From Arthrobacter sp. OV608 (lineage in GTDB: Bacteria; Actinomycetota; Actinomycetes; Actinomycetales; Micrococcaceae), in contig FOEZ01000002.1 in assembly GCA_900110595.1 (NCBI GenBank), positions 62,001-126,000 of the forward strand: DNA of 64,000 bases. The letters run 5' to 3'. Positions 1-7,690 of this stretch are shown here, in pieces. A model generated the notes under the pieces. That model saw nothing but the letters and a program-made list of their open reading frames with translations. It did no database searches and was not told the origin of the DNA. The position numbers and the translations under genes are program-made. Positions within the stretch are counted from its first letter, which is position 1. Every line of letters begins with the position of its first letter.

Positions 1-249
1 GGAAGACTTGAAGGGGCCCGTGACCTGTTCGTCAGTGAAGCTGCGGGGGAAAACCAGGCGTGTGATCCGGCTGGTCATGGTCAGCGGGATCCCGAAATGC
101 CTGGCCCGCCACGTCACCGCCGGCTCCCCCGACGCACGCTGGGATTCCACGTGCACGTCGATGCTGCGCGCCAGGTCGAAGAGCCGCTCCACAGGCAGCT
201 GCGACTTGGCGCGGCATACAAACTGGCTGTCATGGCGCCAGTCTGCCAT
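1..249 (-). CDS. SRPBCC family protein, N-terminal part (cut by window edge)
   Basis: The first 83 codons of a gene that runs off the left edge. The visible part reads as the N-terminal half of a START/SRPBCC-type ligand-binding domain. It has the stretch ARHFGIPLTMTSRIT followed by FTDEQVTGPFKS, which matches the small SRPBCC family whose members carry an R/K-HWG-(L/V)P start and a DEQV-GPF-x-S motif. Start chosen at ATG 249. Members bind hydrophobic ligands; the ligand here cannot be told. It lies downstream of the sulfonate-type ABC operon but is separated from it by a strong terminator, so it is probably a separate unit. Confidence 0.7.
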   Translation of the reverse strand, partial: MADWRHDSQFVCRAKSQLPVERLFDLARSIDVHVESQRASGEPAVTWRARHFGIPLTMTSRITRLVFPRSFTDEQVTGPFKSS

Positions 250-326
250 TGTCTGCCTCCGCAGCTGCCGCGGTCGTGGGGCACTTTGGCGCTTGGGTTG
301 AGGTTCCAGTGGCGGTTTGGCGGTGT

Positions 327-345
327 GTCCGTGTCAAAGTGCCCC
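327..345. repeat. Short dispersed repeat, copy 1
   Basis: The 19-mer GTCCGTGTCAAAGTGCCCC is the exact reverse complement of a sequence at 12358-12376, and one base away from another at 13352-13369. Here it sits in the gap between an SRPBCC gene and an ABC permease gene. A looser fragment (GGGGCACTTTGG) lies just to the left near 277. Confidence 0.55.
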
Positions 346-375
346 GCTTTGGCAGGGCAGGACCAGAGAAAGCAG

Positions 376-408
376 AAAGCCCGACGGCAGGAGTCGCCGT
401 CGGGCTTT
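376..408. terminator. Bidirectional terminator hairpin
   Basis: Perfect 13-bp inverted repeat: AAAGCCCGACGGC, a 7-nt loop, GCCGTCGGGCTTT. The arms begin and end in A/T runs, so it can work on both strands. It sits directly after the stop of the ABC permease and most likely ends the importer transcript. Confidence 0.85.
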
Positions 409-433
409 GCTGGAGGCTTGGAACGGGGCTGGC

Positions 434-1375
434 TTAGCGGGTGCTGCCGGAGAGGAGGCCGCGGCTGCGCAGGAGCCTTTTTTCGATCGGTGCGAACACC
501 AGCAGCTCGATCAGGATGCCAACGGCGAGGATCAGCAGGATTGCGGCCATCACCACCGACATGTCGGACAGCTGCCGGCCCTGGTCCAGCAGCGAGCCCA
601 GGCCAAAGCCGATGGTGCCGCCCACGGCGATGATTTCCGCGGCCATCAGTGAGCGCCACGAGAACGCCCAGCCCTGCTTGAGGCCGCTCAGGTATCCCGG
701 AAGCGCGGCGGGAAGGATGATCTGCAGCGCCATCTGGAGCCGGGACGCACCCAGGACGGTACCCACGCGGCGGTACTGCGGCGGAATCTGGTCCACGCCC
801 GAAATGAGCCCGTTGATGATGGAGGGGATGGCGCCCATAAAAATCACGAAGTACACGGTGGCGTCGGTCAGCCCGAACCAGATGATGGCTGCCGGCACCC
901 AGGCCACCGAAGGCAGCACCTGCAGGCCGGAAATCAGCGGCCCGAAAGCCCTGCGGAGCGGAGCCACCTGGGCCAGCAGCAGGCCCACGGGGGTGGCAAT
1001 GACAACGCTGATCACAAACCCGATGATGCCGCGCTGCATGGAGGTCCAGACGGATTCCTGAAGCTTGCCCTCGTTCCACAGCACGCCCATCTGGGTCACC
1101 ACGTCCAGCGGGCCGGGCACCAGGTCGCGGCGCTTCACGCCAAGCGAGACGTAGAACTGCCAGATGAGCACCAGAACCACCAGGGCGGCGATGGGCAGGA
1201 GTACACGGCTCCAGTCCACGCGGTGTTTACGGTCGGCGTCGGACTGCAGGGAGTCAAGGCCGGACTCAAGTTCGCGCAGGTCCTCGTGGCCGGTGGAAGT
1301 CCTCGTCAAAGCGGCATGCACGTGAGGGGTTTCGACAGGCTCAACCAACGGATCAGACACGGAGTTACTTGGCAT
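434..1375 (-). CDS. ABC transporter permease, sulfonate/taurine/nitrate type
   Basis: Inner-membrane permease of an SsuC/TauC-like importer, 313 residues, with about six hydrophobic segments and the cytoplasmic EAA-type loop around GASRLQMALQIILPAALPG, which docks on the ATPase. Start taken at ATG 1375 because GAGGAG lies 10 nt upstream; a GTG at 1393 lies further inside the ATPase gene. The start overlaps the ATPase stop, so translation is probably coupled. The hydrophilic N-terminal tail (about 55 residues) contains LVEPVETP, encoded by a dispersed repeat, and is likely disordered. A sulfonate substrate is inferred from the family and the nearby sulfate-assimilation operon; nitrate or a riboflavin-precursor-like substrate cannot be excluded. 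Confidence 0.85.
   Translation of the reverse strand: MPSNSVSDPLVEPVETPHVHAALTRTSTGHEDLRELESGLDSLQSDADRKHRVDWSRVLLPIAALVVLVLIWQFYVSLGVKRRDLVPGPLDVVTQMGVLWNEGKLQESVWTSMQRGIIGFVISVVIATPVGLLLAQVAPLRRAFGPLISGLQVLPSVAWVPAAIIWFGLTDATVYFVIFMGAIPSIINGLISGVDQIPPQYRRVGTVLGASRLQMALQIILPAALPGYLSGLKQGWAFSWRSLMAAEIIAVGGTIGFGLGSLLDQGRQLSDMSVVMAAILLILAVGILIELLVFAPIEKRLLRSRGLLSGSTR
1328..1346. repeat. Dispersed repeat GGTTGAGCCTGTCGAAACC inside permease gene
   Basis: Read on the minus strand this is GGTTGAGCCTGTCGAAACC, in frame as LVEPVET in the permease N-tail. Near-identical copies are at 8408-8425 (cysH) and 6705-6726 (cysN). Similar short elements are scattered through many actinobacterial genomes (recalled, not checked). 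Confidence 0.6.
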
Positions 1376-2090
1376 GGCGGCGAATCTCCTCACGCAGCCG
1401 GGCGGTGATGACCCCGGTCAGCTGGCCGGCAAGCCCGGCATCGGTTCGGTGTTCCTCGGTGACGGCCCATTCCTGGACGACGCGGCCGGGGCGGGAGGAC
1501 AGCAGCAGCACGCGCTGGCCCAGCCGGACGGCCTCGCGGACGTTGTGGGTCACGAAGACGATAGTGCGCCCGGTTTCCTTCCAGATGCGCTCCAGTTCGT
1601 CGTGCAGCAGGTCGCGGGTGATCGCGTCCAGGGCGGCGAACGGCTCGTCCATCAGGAGCAGCTGCCGGTCCTGTGCCAGGGACCGGGCCAGGGACACGCG
1701 CTGCCGCATGCCGCCGGACAGCTCGTGCGGGCGCTTGTCCCCCGCGGTGCCAAGGTGCACCAGCTCAAGGAGCTCCTGCGCCTTCGCCTTGCGCTCGGCC
1801 TTGCCCATGCCGCGCAGCTTGAGCGCCAGTTCGATGTTCTCCCGGGCCGTGAGCCAGGGGAACAGCGCGGCGTCCTGGAACATAAACGCGGCACCGTCGC
1901 TGGGCACTTCGAGGGCGCCCGACGTCGGCGCCTCGAGTCCGGCGATGATGTTCAGCAGGGTGGATTTGCCGCAGCCGGAGGCACCGAGGAGGGCGACGAA
2001 CTCGCCCTGGCCGATGTTGGCGTTGACGTCGTCCAGCACCGGGGCACCATCGCCGAAGCGCTTGCCCAGGTTTTCCAGTACGACTGGCAT
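1365..2090 (-). CDS. ABC transporter ATPase, sulfonate/nitrate type
   Basis: Nucleotide-binding subunit of the importer, 241 residues. It has Walker A GASGCGKST (about residue 36), Q-loop MFQDAALFPW, signature LSGGMRQRV, Walker B LLLMDEPFAALD and switch histidine in VTHN. The QDAALFPWLT segment and length are typical of SsuB/TauB. Start ATG 2090 has AAGGA 7 nt upstream. It lies between the binding-protein gene (28-nt gap) and the permease (11-nt overlap), completing an A-B-C operon transcribed leftwards. Confidence 0.9.
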   Translation of the reverse strand: MPVVLENLGKRFGDGAPVLDDVNANIGQGEFVALLGASGCGKSTLLNIIAGLEAPTSGALEVPSDGAAFMFQDAALFPWLTARENIELALKLRGMGKAERKAKAQELLELVHLGTAGDKRPHELSGGMRQRVSLARSLAQDRQLLLMDEPFAALDAITRDLLHDELERIWKETGRTIVFVTHNVREAVRLGQRVLLLSSRPGRVVQEWAVTEEHRTDAGLAGQLTGVITARLREEIRRHAK

Positions 2091-2118
2091 GGTGCCGTCC
2101 TTAGGTAGGTGGGGTGGA

Positions 2119-3279
2119 TCAGTTCTGGCCGAGGCCGGCGGCGGAAATCTTGGCGGTGCTGCCTGTGGCGGCAGCGACCTCGTTCAGGGGGCGGAGGTCG
2201 AAGAGTCCGTTGAGGTCCGCCTGTTTGGTGGTGCCGGCCTCCACGCCGTCCCGCAGCAGCCGTGGGTAGCTTCCGGCCAGCGGATCCAGGGTGAAGGTGA
2301 TGTTGGTCAGGGACCGGGCAAGGACGTCGTCCGCCAGTGCCGCGCCTGCTGATTCCTGCAGCGCCGAGTTGATAACGGCGGCCTTGTGCTCCGCGGGCGC
2401 TTCGTTCAGCCAGGCAACCGACTTCGCATGGCCGGCCAGGAGCGCCTTCACGGTGTCCGGGTGGTCTGCTGCGAATTTCTGGTTCACGATCAGGACGGTG
2501 GTGGGGAATTCGCCGGGCTTGCCGGTGCCTGCGCCGTCCCACAGGTCTTTTTCATCCACCAGCACCTTCGCTCCGGCCTGGATCACCAGGCGTGACGCCC
2601 AGGGCTCAGGCAACCACGCGCCGTCGAGCTTTCCGTCCTGGAAAAGCTTTAGGGTCTGCGCGTTTTCGGTGGGGTTGAGGGCGACGTCGCCGCTGCCGTC
2701 CACGTTGGTTTTGTACCCCTGGGCCGCGAGCCAGGCGCGCAGGGCAACATCCTGGGTGCCGCCCAGTTGCGGGGAAGCCAAGGCCTTGCCCTTCAAGTCC
2801 CCAGCCGAGGTAATCTCCGGCTTGACCACCAGTTGCGCGCCACCGGCAGCAGCCCCGGCAATGATCCTGACAGACTCCCCCTGGCTCTTGACGAAGGAGT
2901 TGATGGCCGGGTTGGGGCCGATGTAGGCGGCATCGATGGCACCGGCATTGAGCGCTTCAATGGCTGCCGGACCGGCGTTGAACGTCTCGGTGCTGAGCGC
3001 CGTGCTGCCCAGGGCTTCGGCCAGGAAACCCTGCTTGATGCCAACCAGGGCGGGAGCGTGCGTGACGTTGCCGAAGTACCCCAGCTTCAGTTCTGCGGCC
3101 GGAGCGGGTTCAACTGCCTGGGCCTCGCTATTGCGGGAAACAGTGGACCCCACCACGGCGCCGAGGGCGATCAGCAGTACCAGCCCGATGGCCAGGGCAG
3201 CCTCGATGGCACGCTTGCGCTGGGGAACAGCGCTTTCGCCTGCCACGATGCGGGTCATCCCGGGCTTGGAACTAGTCAT
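2119..3279 (-). CDS. ABC transporter substrate-binding protein, sulfonate-type
   Basis: Extracytoplasmic binding protein of the importer, 386 residues, NMT1/SsuA-like. The mature part begins near LKLGYFGNVTHAPALVG and contains the family's AGAAAGGAQLVV and LASPQLGGTQDVALR stretches. The N-terminus has about 25 polar residues and then one hydrophobic segment (ALAIGLVLLIALGAVVGS) with no lipobox cysteine. It is therefore either membrane-anchored by an uncleaved segment or cleaved as a Sec peptide. Start ATG 3279 (MTSSKPGM) is preferred over in-frame upstream codons; its ribosome site is weak. First gene of the importer operon. Confidence 0.85.
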   Translation of the reverse strand: MTSSKPGMTRIVAGESAVPQRKRAIEAALAIGLVLLIALGAVVGSTVSRNSEAQAVEPAPAAELKLGYFGNVTHAPALVGIKQGFLAEALGSTALSTETFNAGPAAIEALNAGAIDAAYIGPNPAINSFVKSQGESVRIIAGAAAGGAQLVVKPEITSAGDLKGKALASPQLGGTQDVALRAWLAAQGYKTNVDGSGDVALNPTENAQTLKLFQDGKLDGAWLPEPWASRLVIQAGAKVLVDEKDLWDGAGTGKPGEFPTTVLIVNQKFAADHPDTVKALLAGHAKSVAWLNEAPAEHKAAVINSALQESAGAALADDVLARSLTNITFTLDPLAGSYPRLLRDGVEAGTTKQADLNGLFDLRPLNEVAAATGSTAKISAAGLGQN

Positions 3280-3504
3280 TGTTTCACCATAGGGAGTGAC
3301 CCAAACCCGTTCAACGAAGCGGAAACGGGGGGTCACGAAGGTTCATCTAGCGTCACATTGCGCTGCACCACTTGGGGCCTGCGCTGCCGCCCGGGCGCAA
3401 GATTCGAGTACTCGCTACTCGTGCTTCCCGGCGCCCTGCCACGTAGCGTCCATAAAAGTCCTGCTGGGGAGGCTCATAAGCGAATTGACTTATAGGGGCA
3501 GGTC

Positions 3505-3582
3505 ATGGGTAACGAGCTGTGCAGGCATGAGTGTTACGTGGTTGGGCCCAACGCCGGGACTGGCCTCGAGGCGTTGCTGTGA
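3505..3582 (+). CDS. Possible 25-residue leader peptide ahead of the pseudo-Hpt gene
   Basis: ATG 3505 is preceded by GGGGCAGG and opens a 25-codon frame (starts MGNELCRHEC, two cysteines, ends LEALL). Its TGA (3580-3582) overlaps the GTG start of the next gene by 2 nt in the form GTGA. The overlap is typical of translational coupling. No family is recognised, and it could equally be chance or the relic of a frameshifted N-terminus. Confidence 0.3.
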   Translation: MGNELCRHECYVVGPNAGTGLEALL

Positions 3583-3989
3583 CCGAGGGCGACGCTTATG
3601 CCCCGCTCCTGGACCCCTCAGTGCTGGAGAGGCTGCGCGATGAACTCGAGGACGATGAGGGCGTCTGGAAAGTGTTCGTGCAGAACTTCATCGAGCAACT
3701 GCCCGAACGGAATGAGAAGCTGCGGCAGGCGTTGACCACCGGTGACGTTAAGGGGGCCATGGATGCCGTGCTCAGCCTCAAAACCTCCAGCCAGATGGTG
3801 GGCGCGGAGCGTCTGGCGGGCCTGGTCATGGACCTCGAGCAGGCCCTGCGCCATGACATCCTTGGCAGCGATCCCGCCGTGGCGCTGCCCCAACTGGCCG
3901 CCGCCCATCTCCGGCGGATCAAGCAGTGCAGCCGGCAGACCACATACCTTCTCCAGGCCACGCTGAAGCGGAAGCCGGATGGGGGCTGA
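3579..3989 (+). CDS. Hpt-like four-helix protein lacking the phospho-histidine
   Basis: A 136-residue all-helical protein with the shape of a histidine phosphotransfer (Hpt) domain: acidic first helix, FVQNFIEQLPERNEKL second helix, then VLSLKTSSQMVGAERLA. In a working Hpt the core reads A-H-S-L-K-x-S-S; here the histidine position is Leu65, codon CTC, one base from CAC. It therefore cannot accept phosphate in the usual way and may act as a docking or anti-phosphorelay protein. Start GTG 3579 is chosen because GAGG lies 7 nt upstream. No histidine kinase or receiver gene is near. It converges on rtcB with only 6 nt between stops. Confidence 0.6.
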   Translation: MTEGDAYAPLLDPSVLERLRDELEDDEGVWKVFVQNFIEQLPERNEKLRQALTTGDVKGAMDAVLSLKTSSQMVGAERLAGLVMDLEQALRHDILGSDPAVALPQLAAAHLRRIKQCSRQTTYLLQATLKRKPDGG

Positions 3990-3995
3990 GCGGCT

Positions 3996-5162
3996 TCAGT
4001 TGCCTTTGACATTGATCAGTTGCCGCAGCTTGTGCCGGACCTTGACCAGGTCTGCGGCGTCCTGCATCACCTGGTCGATGGGTTTGTAGGCGGCCGGAAT
4101 CTCGTCGATGAAGGCTTCCGAAGCCCGGAACTCGATCCCGCGCATGGCCTTCTTCAGCTCGTCCAGGCTGAAGGTCCTGCGCGCTGCGTTGCGTGAGTAC
4201 TCCCGGCCGGCCCCGTGCGGTGAGGAGTTCAGGGAGGCGGGGTTGCCCAGGCCTTCCACCACATACGACGCCGTCCCCATGGATCCGGGAATCAGTCCGG
4301 GATCGCCGGGGCCGGCTTGGATCGCGCCTTTCCGGGACACCCACACGGACCTGCCGTAGTGGGTTTCCTGCTGGGTGAAGTTGTGGTGGCAGTTGATCCG
4401 TTCGCGTTCCTGCACCCGGCCGCCCACCCAGTGGCCGAACCGGGCGCTGAGGCGGTCCATCATCTCCTCCCGGTTCAGGAGCGCGAAGTGCTGGGCCCAG
4501 CGCAGCTCTGCCATGTAGCGGTCGAACTGCGGTGTGCCCTCGTCCAGGTAGGCGAGGTCCGGGTGGGGTAAGCGGATCTGGTGTTTCCGCGACACATGCT
4601 GGGCGACGCCGATGTGATGCTGGGCGATCTTGTTGCCGATGCCGCGTGAACCGGAATGCAGGAACAGCCAGACGGCGTCAGCCTCATCGGCGCAGACTTC
4701 GATGAAGTGGTTGCCCGAGCCCAGGGACCCCAGCTGCAGCTCCCATTTGGCCACATACTGGGCGGGGTTGAACCCGGATTTGGCGGCGAGCTGCTTCAGT
4801 TCGGCGATCCGCGGCTCGGCGCTGGGCAGCACAGTTCTGTTGTTGTGCCCCGCGGAGAGCGGAATGACGCGTTCGATGTCTTCACGGAGCTTCTTGCGGT
4901 CCTTCGGGAGGTCCGCCAACGAGTACTGGGTCCGGACGGCAATCATGCCGCAGCCTATGTCCACGCCTACGGCCGCAGGGATGATCGCGTGCAGCGTGGG
5001 AATCACCGAGCCCACGGTGGCACCCTTGCCCAGGTGGGCATCGGGCATGAGGGCCAGGTGGGGATAAATGAATGGCAACTCGGCCGTCATCACGGCCTGC
5101 TCCCGGGTCTGGTCATCCAGGATTGATGCCCAGTTGAGCAGCTTGCTGTTGATGGTTTCCAT
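3996..5162 (-). CDS. rtcB: RNA-splicing ligase RtcB
   Basis: GTP- and Mn-dependent RNA ligase joining 3'-phosphate or 2',3'-cyclic phosphate ends to 5'-OH ends, 388 residues. All key residues are visible and evenly offset from E. coli RtcB: Cys71 in DIGCG, His152 in GSGNHF, His169 in HSGSRG, His260 in HHNF, and the guanylylated nucleophile His317 in SPHGAGR. The C-terminal AYKPIDQVM is also present. It stands alone, with no RtcA cyclase, archease or RtcR regulator nearby, so its role is probably tRNA or stress-RNA repair. The gap to cysN holds a strong terminator of the sulfate operon. Confidence 0.93.
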   Translation of the reverse strand: METINSKLLNWASILDDQTREQAVMTAELPFIYPHLALMPDAHLGKGATVGSVIPTLHAIIPAAVGVDIGCGMIAVRTQYSLADLPKDRKKLREDIERVIPLSAGHNNRTVLPSAEPRIAELKQLAAKSGFNPAQYVAKWELQLGSLGSGNHFIEVCADEADAVWLFLHSGSRGIGNKIAQHHIGVAQHVSRKHQIRLPHPDLAYLDEGTPQFDRYMAELRWAQHFALLNREEMMDRLSARFGHWVGGRVQERERINCHHNFTQQETHYGRSVWVSRKGAIQAGPGDPGLIPGSMGTASYVVEGLGNPASLNSSPHGAGREYSRNAARRTFSLDELKKAMRGIEFRASEAFIDEIPAAYKPIDQVMQDAADLVKVRHKLRQLINVKGN

Positions 5163-5259
5163 GTGCCGCCTCCCACTGCCGGATGAGGACTAACGTGAGT
5201 CTTAGGCTACCGCCCGGCCCCCAAGACCGCCTTGAACCGGTTCCCCGGAAGGAGACGCA

Positions 5260-5322
5260 AAACCGCGGCTTGTTCGCAAAACCTGGCCTTGACGGCGGGG
5301 TTTCGCGAACAGGCCGCGGTTT
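5260..5322. terminator. Long terminator hairpin after cysN
   Basis: 24-bp arms (5260-5283 and 5299-5322) with two mismatches, 15-nt loop. The left arm starts AAACCGCGGC and the right arm ends GCCGCGGTTT. It lies 11 nt beyond the cysN stop and upstream of rtcB, so it separates the sulfate operon from rtcB. Confidence 0.85.
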
Positions 5323-5333
5323 AGTGTCGGAAC

Positions 5334-6743
5334 TTAGATGCTGTAGCGCTCGTCCTCGTGGTCGCCCGGGTGGTCCTTGACCAGGCCGGCGGCCAGCGTG
5401 TTGCCGTCCAGCGGATCGATCACCAGGAACGCGCCGGTGCGGCGGTGGTGCAGGTAGTTCTCGAGCGGCAGCGGCGCGGCGAGCCGCAGCTGCGCGTGGC
5501 CGATGTCGTTCAGCTCCAGCGTGGACGCGGGTTCCAGCTTGAAGGTGGACAGGTCCAGCTTGCCGTTGACGTTGCGGACCAGGGCCTGAACGGTACGGGT
5601 GCCGTGCTTGACCAGCACCTTCTGGCCTTCGCGGAGCGGCTTCGGGGAGAGCCAGCACAGCGAGGCGTACAGGTCTGCCGAGGCTTCACGGACGGTGCCT
5701 GCAGCGGCGACGGTGTCGCCGCGAGCCACGTCGAACTCCTCCGCCAGGCGGATGGCCACGGACTGCGGCGCCGCTGCTTCCTCCAGCGAGGCCCCGGCGA
5801 AGTCGATGCCCACGACGGTGGTGGTGCGCGGCGACTGGCCCGGGGTCAGCACGGACACCTGGTCCCCCACCTTGACCGAACCTTCGGTGATCTGGCCGGC
5901 GTACGCGCGGTAGTCGCGGAAGGCCTCCGCGTCCAGCCCGGCGGCCACGGCATCAGGAGCCAGTGCACCTTGCGGCCGGATGACCAGCTGCACCGGGAAG
6001 CGGAAGCTCTCCAGGTGGCTTTCGAGTTCGTCGGCTGCCGGCAGGGTCTCGAGCACTTCGAGCAGCGCCGGGCCCGTGTACCAGGGGGTGCGCTCGGAGC
6101 GCTCCACCACGTTGTCGCCGTCAAGGGCGGAAACCGGAACCACCAGCAGGTCGGCAATACCGTCCGAGCCGAGGCTCAGCTCGCGGCCCACCTGCTGCAC
6201 GTCGGCTTCGATCTCGCGGAACACGGACTCGCTGAAGTCCACCAGGTCGATCTTGTTGACCGCCACAATCACGTGGGCAACGCGCAGCAGCTGCAGCACG
6301 GACAGGTGCCGGCGGGTCTGCTCCAGCACACCCTTGCGGGCGTCAATGAGTACGACGACGGCATCCGCCGTGGACGCGCCGGTCACCGTGTTCTTGGTGT
6401 ACTGGACGTGCCCGGGGCAGTCGGCCAGGATGAAGCTGCGGCGGTCCGTGGCGAAGTAGCGGTAGGCGACGTCGATGGTGATGCCCTGCTCGCGCTCGGC
6501 GCGCAGGCCGTCGGTCAGCAGGGCGAGGTCGATGCCGCCCTTCTCGCCGCCGAAGCCGCGGTCCGCCGAGGTGCGGGCAACGGCGTCGAGCGTGTCAGCC
6601 AGGATGGCCTTGGAATCGTGAAGGAGGCGGCCCACCAATGTGGACTTGCCGTCGTCGACCGATCCTGCGGTGGCGAACCGGAAAAGTGTGGTGGGCAGGC
6701 CTTCGTTGATTGAGCCTGTCGAAATCTCGGAAATCGTGCTCAT
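5334..6743 (-). CDS. cysN: Sulfate adenylyltransferase, large GTPase subunit
   Basis: GTPase subunit of ATP sulfurylase, which with CysD makes adenosine 5'-phosphosulfate from sulfate and ATP. 469 residues. P-loop GSVDDGKS at 27-34, G3 DCPGH, G4 NKID, followed by two beta-barrel domains as in EF-Tu-like proteins. No C-terminal APS kinase domain is fused, which fits a route that reduces APS directly. The ATG overlaps the cysD stop by one base (TAATG). Residues 7-15 (ISTGSINEG) are encoded by a dispersed repeat shared with cysH and the sulfonate permease gene. Confidence 0.95.
   Translation of the reverse strand: MSTISEISTGSINEGLPTTLFRFATAGSVDDGKSTLVGRLLHDSKAILADTLDAVARTSADRGFGGEKGGIDLALLTDGLRAEREQGITIDVAYRYFATDRRSFILADCPGHVQYTKNTVTGASTADAVVVLIDARKGVLEQTRRHLSVLQLLRVAHVIVAVNKIDLVDFSESVFREIEADVQQVGRELSLGSDGIADLLVVPVSALDGDNVVERSERTPWYTGPALLEVLETLPAADELESHLESFRFPVQLVIRPQGALAPDAVAAGLDAEAFRDYRAYAGQITEGSVKVGDQVSVLTPGQSPRTTTVVGIDFAGASLEEAAAPQSVAIRLAEEFDVARGDTVAAAGTVREASADLYASLCWLSPKPLREGQKVLVKHGTRTVQALVRNVNGKLDLSTFKLEPASTLELNDIGHAQLRLAAPLPLENYLHHRRTGAFLVIDPLDGNTLAAGLVKDHPGDHEDERYSI
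6705..6726. repeat. Dispersed repeat at cysN N-terminus
   Basis: GTTGATTGAGCCTGTCGAAATC on the plus strand, so inverted relative to the gene compared with the copies in cysH and the permease gene. One or two bases differ from those copies. It is translated as part of the non-conserved N-terminal tail of CysN. Confidence 0.5.
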
Positions 6744-7690
6744 TAGAAATAGCCGTCCTTCTTGCGGTCTTCCATGGCGGCCTCGGAGATGCGGTCATCT
6801 GCCCGGGTGGCGCCACGTTCGGTGAGGGTGGAGGCAGCAACTTCAACCACGACGTCGGCCACGGTGTAGGCGTCGGACTCCACGGCGCCGGTGCAGGACA
6901 TGTCCCCCACGGTGCGGTAGCGGACGGTCTTGGTGATGACGTCCTCGTGCGGCAGCGGCTGGGACACCTCGCCCACCGCGCGCCACATGCCGTCGCGGGC
7001 GAAGACCTCGCGCTCGTGGGCGTAGTACAGGCCGGGCAGCTCGATGTTCTCGCGCTCGATGTAGCGCCAGATGTCCAGCTCGGTCCAGTTGCTGATGGGG
7101 AAGGCACGGACGTGCTGGCCCACGGTGTGGCGGCCGTTGTACAGGTTCCACAGCTCGGGGCGCTGGTTGCGCGGGTCCCACTGGCCGAACTCGTCGCGCA
7201 GGCTCAGGATGCGCTCCTTGGCGCGGGCCTTGTCCTCGTCGCGGCGGCCGCCGCCGAAGACGGCGTCGAACTTGTTGGACTGGATAGCGTCCAGCAGCGG
7301 GACGGTCTGCAGGGGGTTGCGGGTGCCGTCGGCGCGCTCAGCGAGCTCGCCGCGGTCGATGAACTCCTGAACGGAGCCCACCACGAGCTTCAGTCCCAGC
7401 CGCTCCACAGTACGGTCGCGGAAGTCAATGACCTCGGGGAAGTTGTGGCCGGTGTCCACGTGCAGCACGGGAAACGGGACCTTGCCGGGCCAGAAAGCCT
7501 TGGTGGCCAGGTGCAGCATCACCACGGAGTCCTTGCCGCCGGAGAACAGCAGGGCCGGCTTCTCGAACTCGGCAACAACCTCGCGGATGATGTGAATGGC
7601 CTCGGACTCGAGGGTGTCCAGGCTGGAGAGGCGCGTGGATACGGCAGCTTCAGTCACCTGGGTGGTCTCCTCGGATAGGTAAGTGCTCAT
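6743..7690 (-). CDS. cysD: Sulfate adenylyltransferase, small subunit
   Basis: Catalytic PP-loop ATPase subunit of ATP sulfurylase, 315 residues. The PP-loop SGGKDS is at 50-55. LHVDTGHNFPEVIDFRD and FGGGRRDEDKAR match CysD. Start ATG 7690 overlaps the cysH stop (ATGA), and its own stop overlaps cysN, so the three genes are translationally coupled. The length is close to the usual 300-310 residues of CysD. Confidence 0.95.
   Translation of the reverse strand: MSTYLSEETTQVTEAAVSTRLSSLDTLESEAIHIIREVVAEFEKPALLFSGGKDSVVMLHLATKAFWPGKVPFPVLHVDTGHNFPEVIDFRDRTVERLGLKLVVGSVQEFIDRGELAERADGTRNPLQTVPLLDAIQSNKFDAVFGGGRRDEDKARAKERILSLRDEFGQWDPRNQRPELWNLYNGRHTVGQHVRAFPISNWTELDIWRYIERENIELPGLYYAHEREVFARDGMWRAVGEVSQPLPHEDVITKTVRYRTVGDMSCTGAVESDAYTVADVVVEVAASTLTERGATRADDRISEAAMEDRKKDGYF

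Noticed and set aside
3505..3989. Frameshifted single gene joining the 25-codon frame and the Hpt-like gene
   Set aside because: The GTG start has its own ribosome site and the Hpt-like domain is complete without the upstream part; the leader peptide reading is simpler.
5358..6713. Long open frame (451 codons) opposite cysN
   Set aside because: Shadow of cysN in GC-rich DNA: biased composition, no recognisable domain, and the opposite strand encodes an intact CysN.
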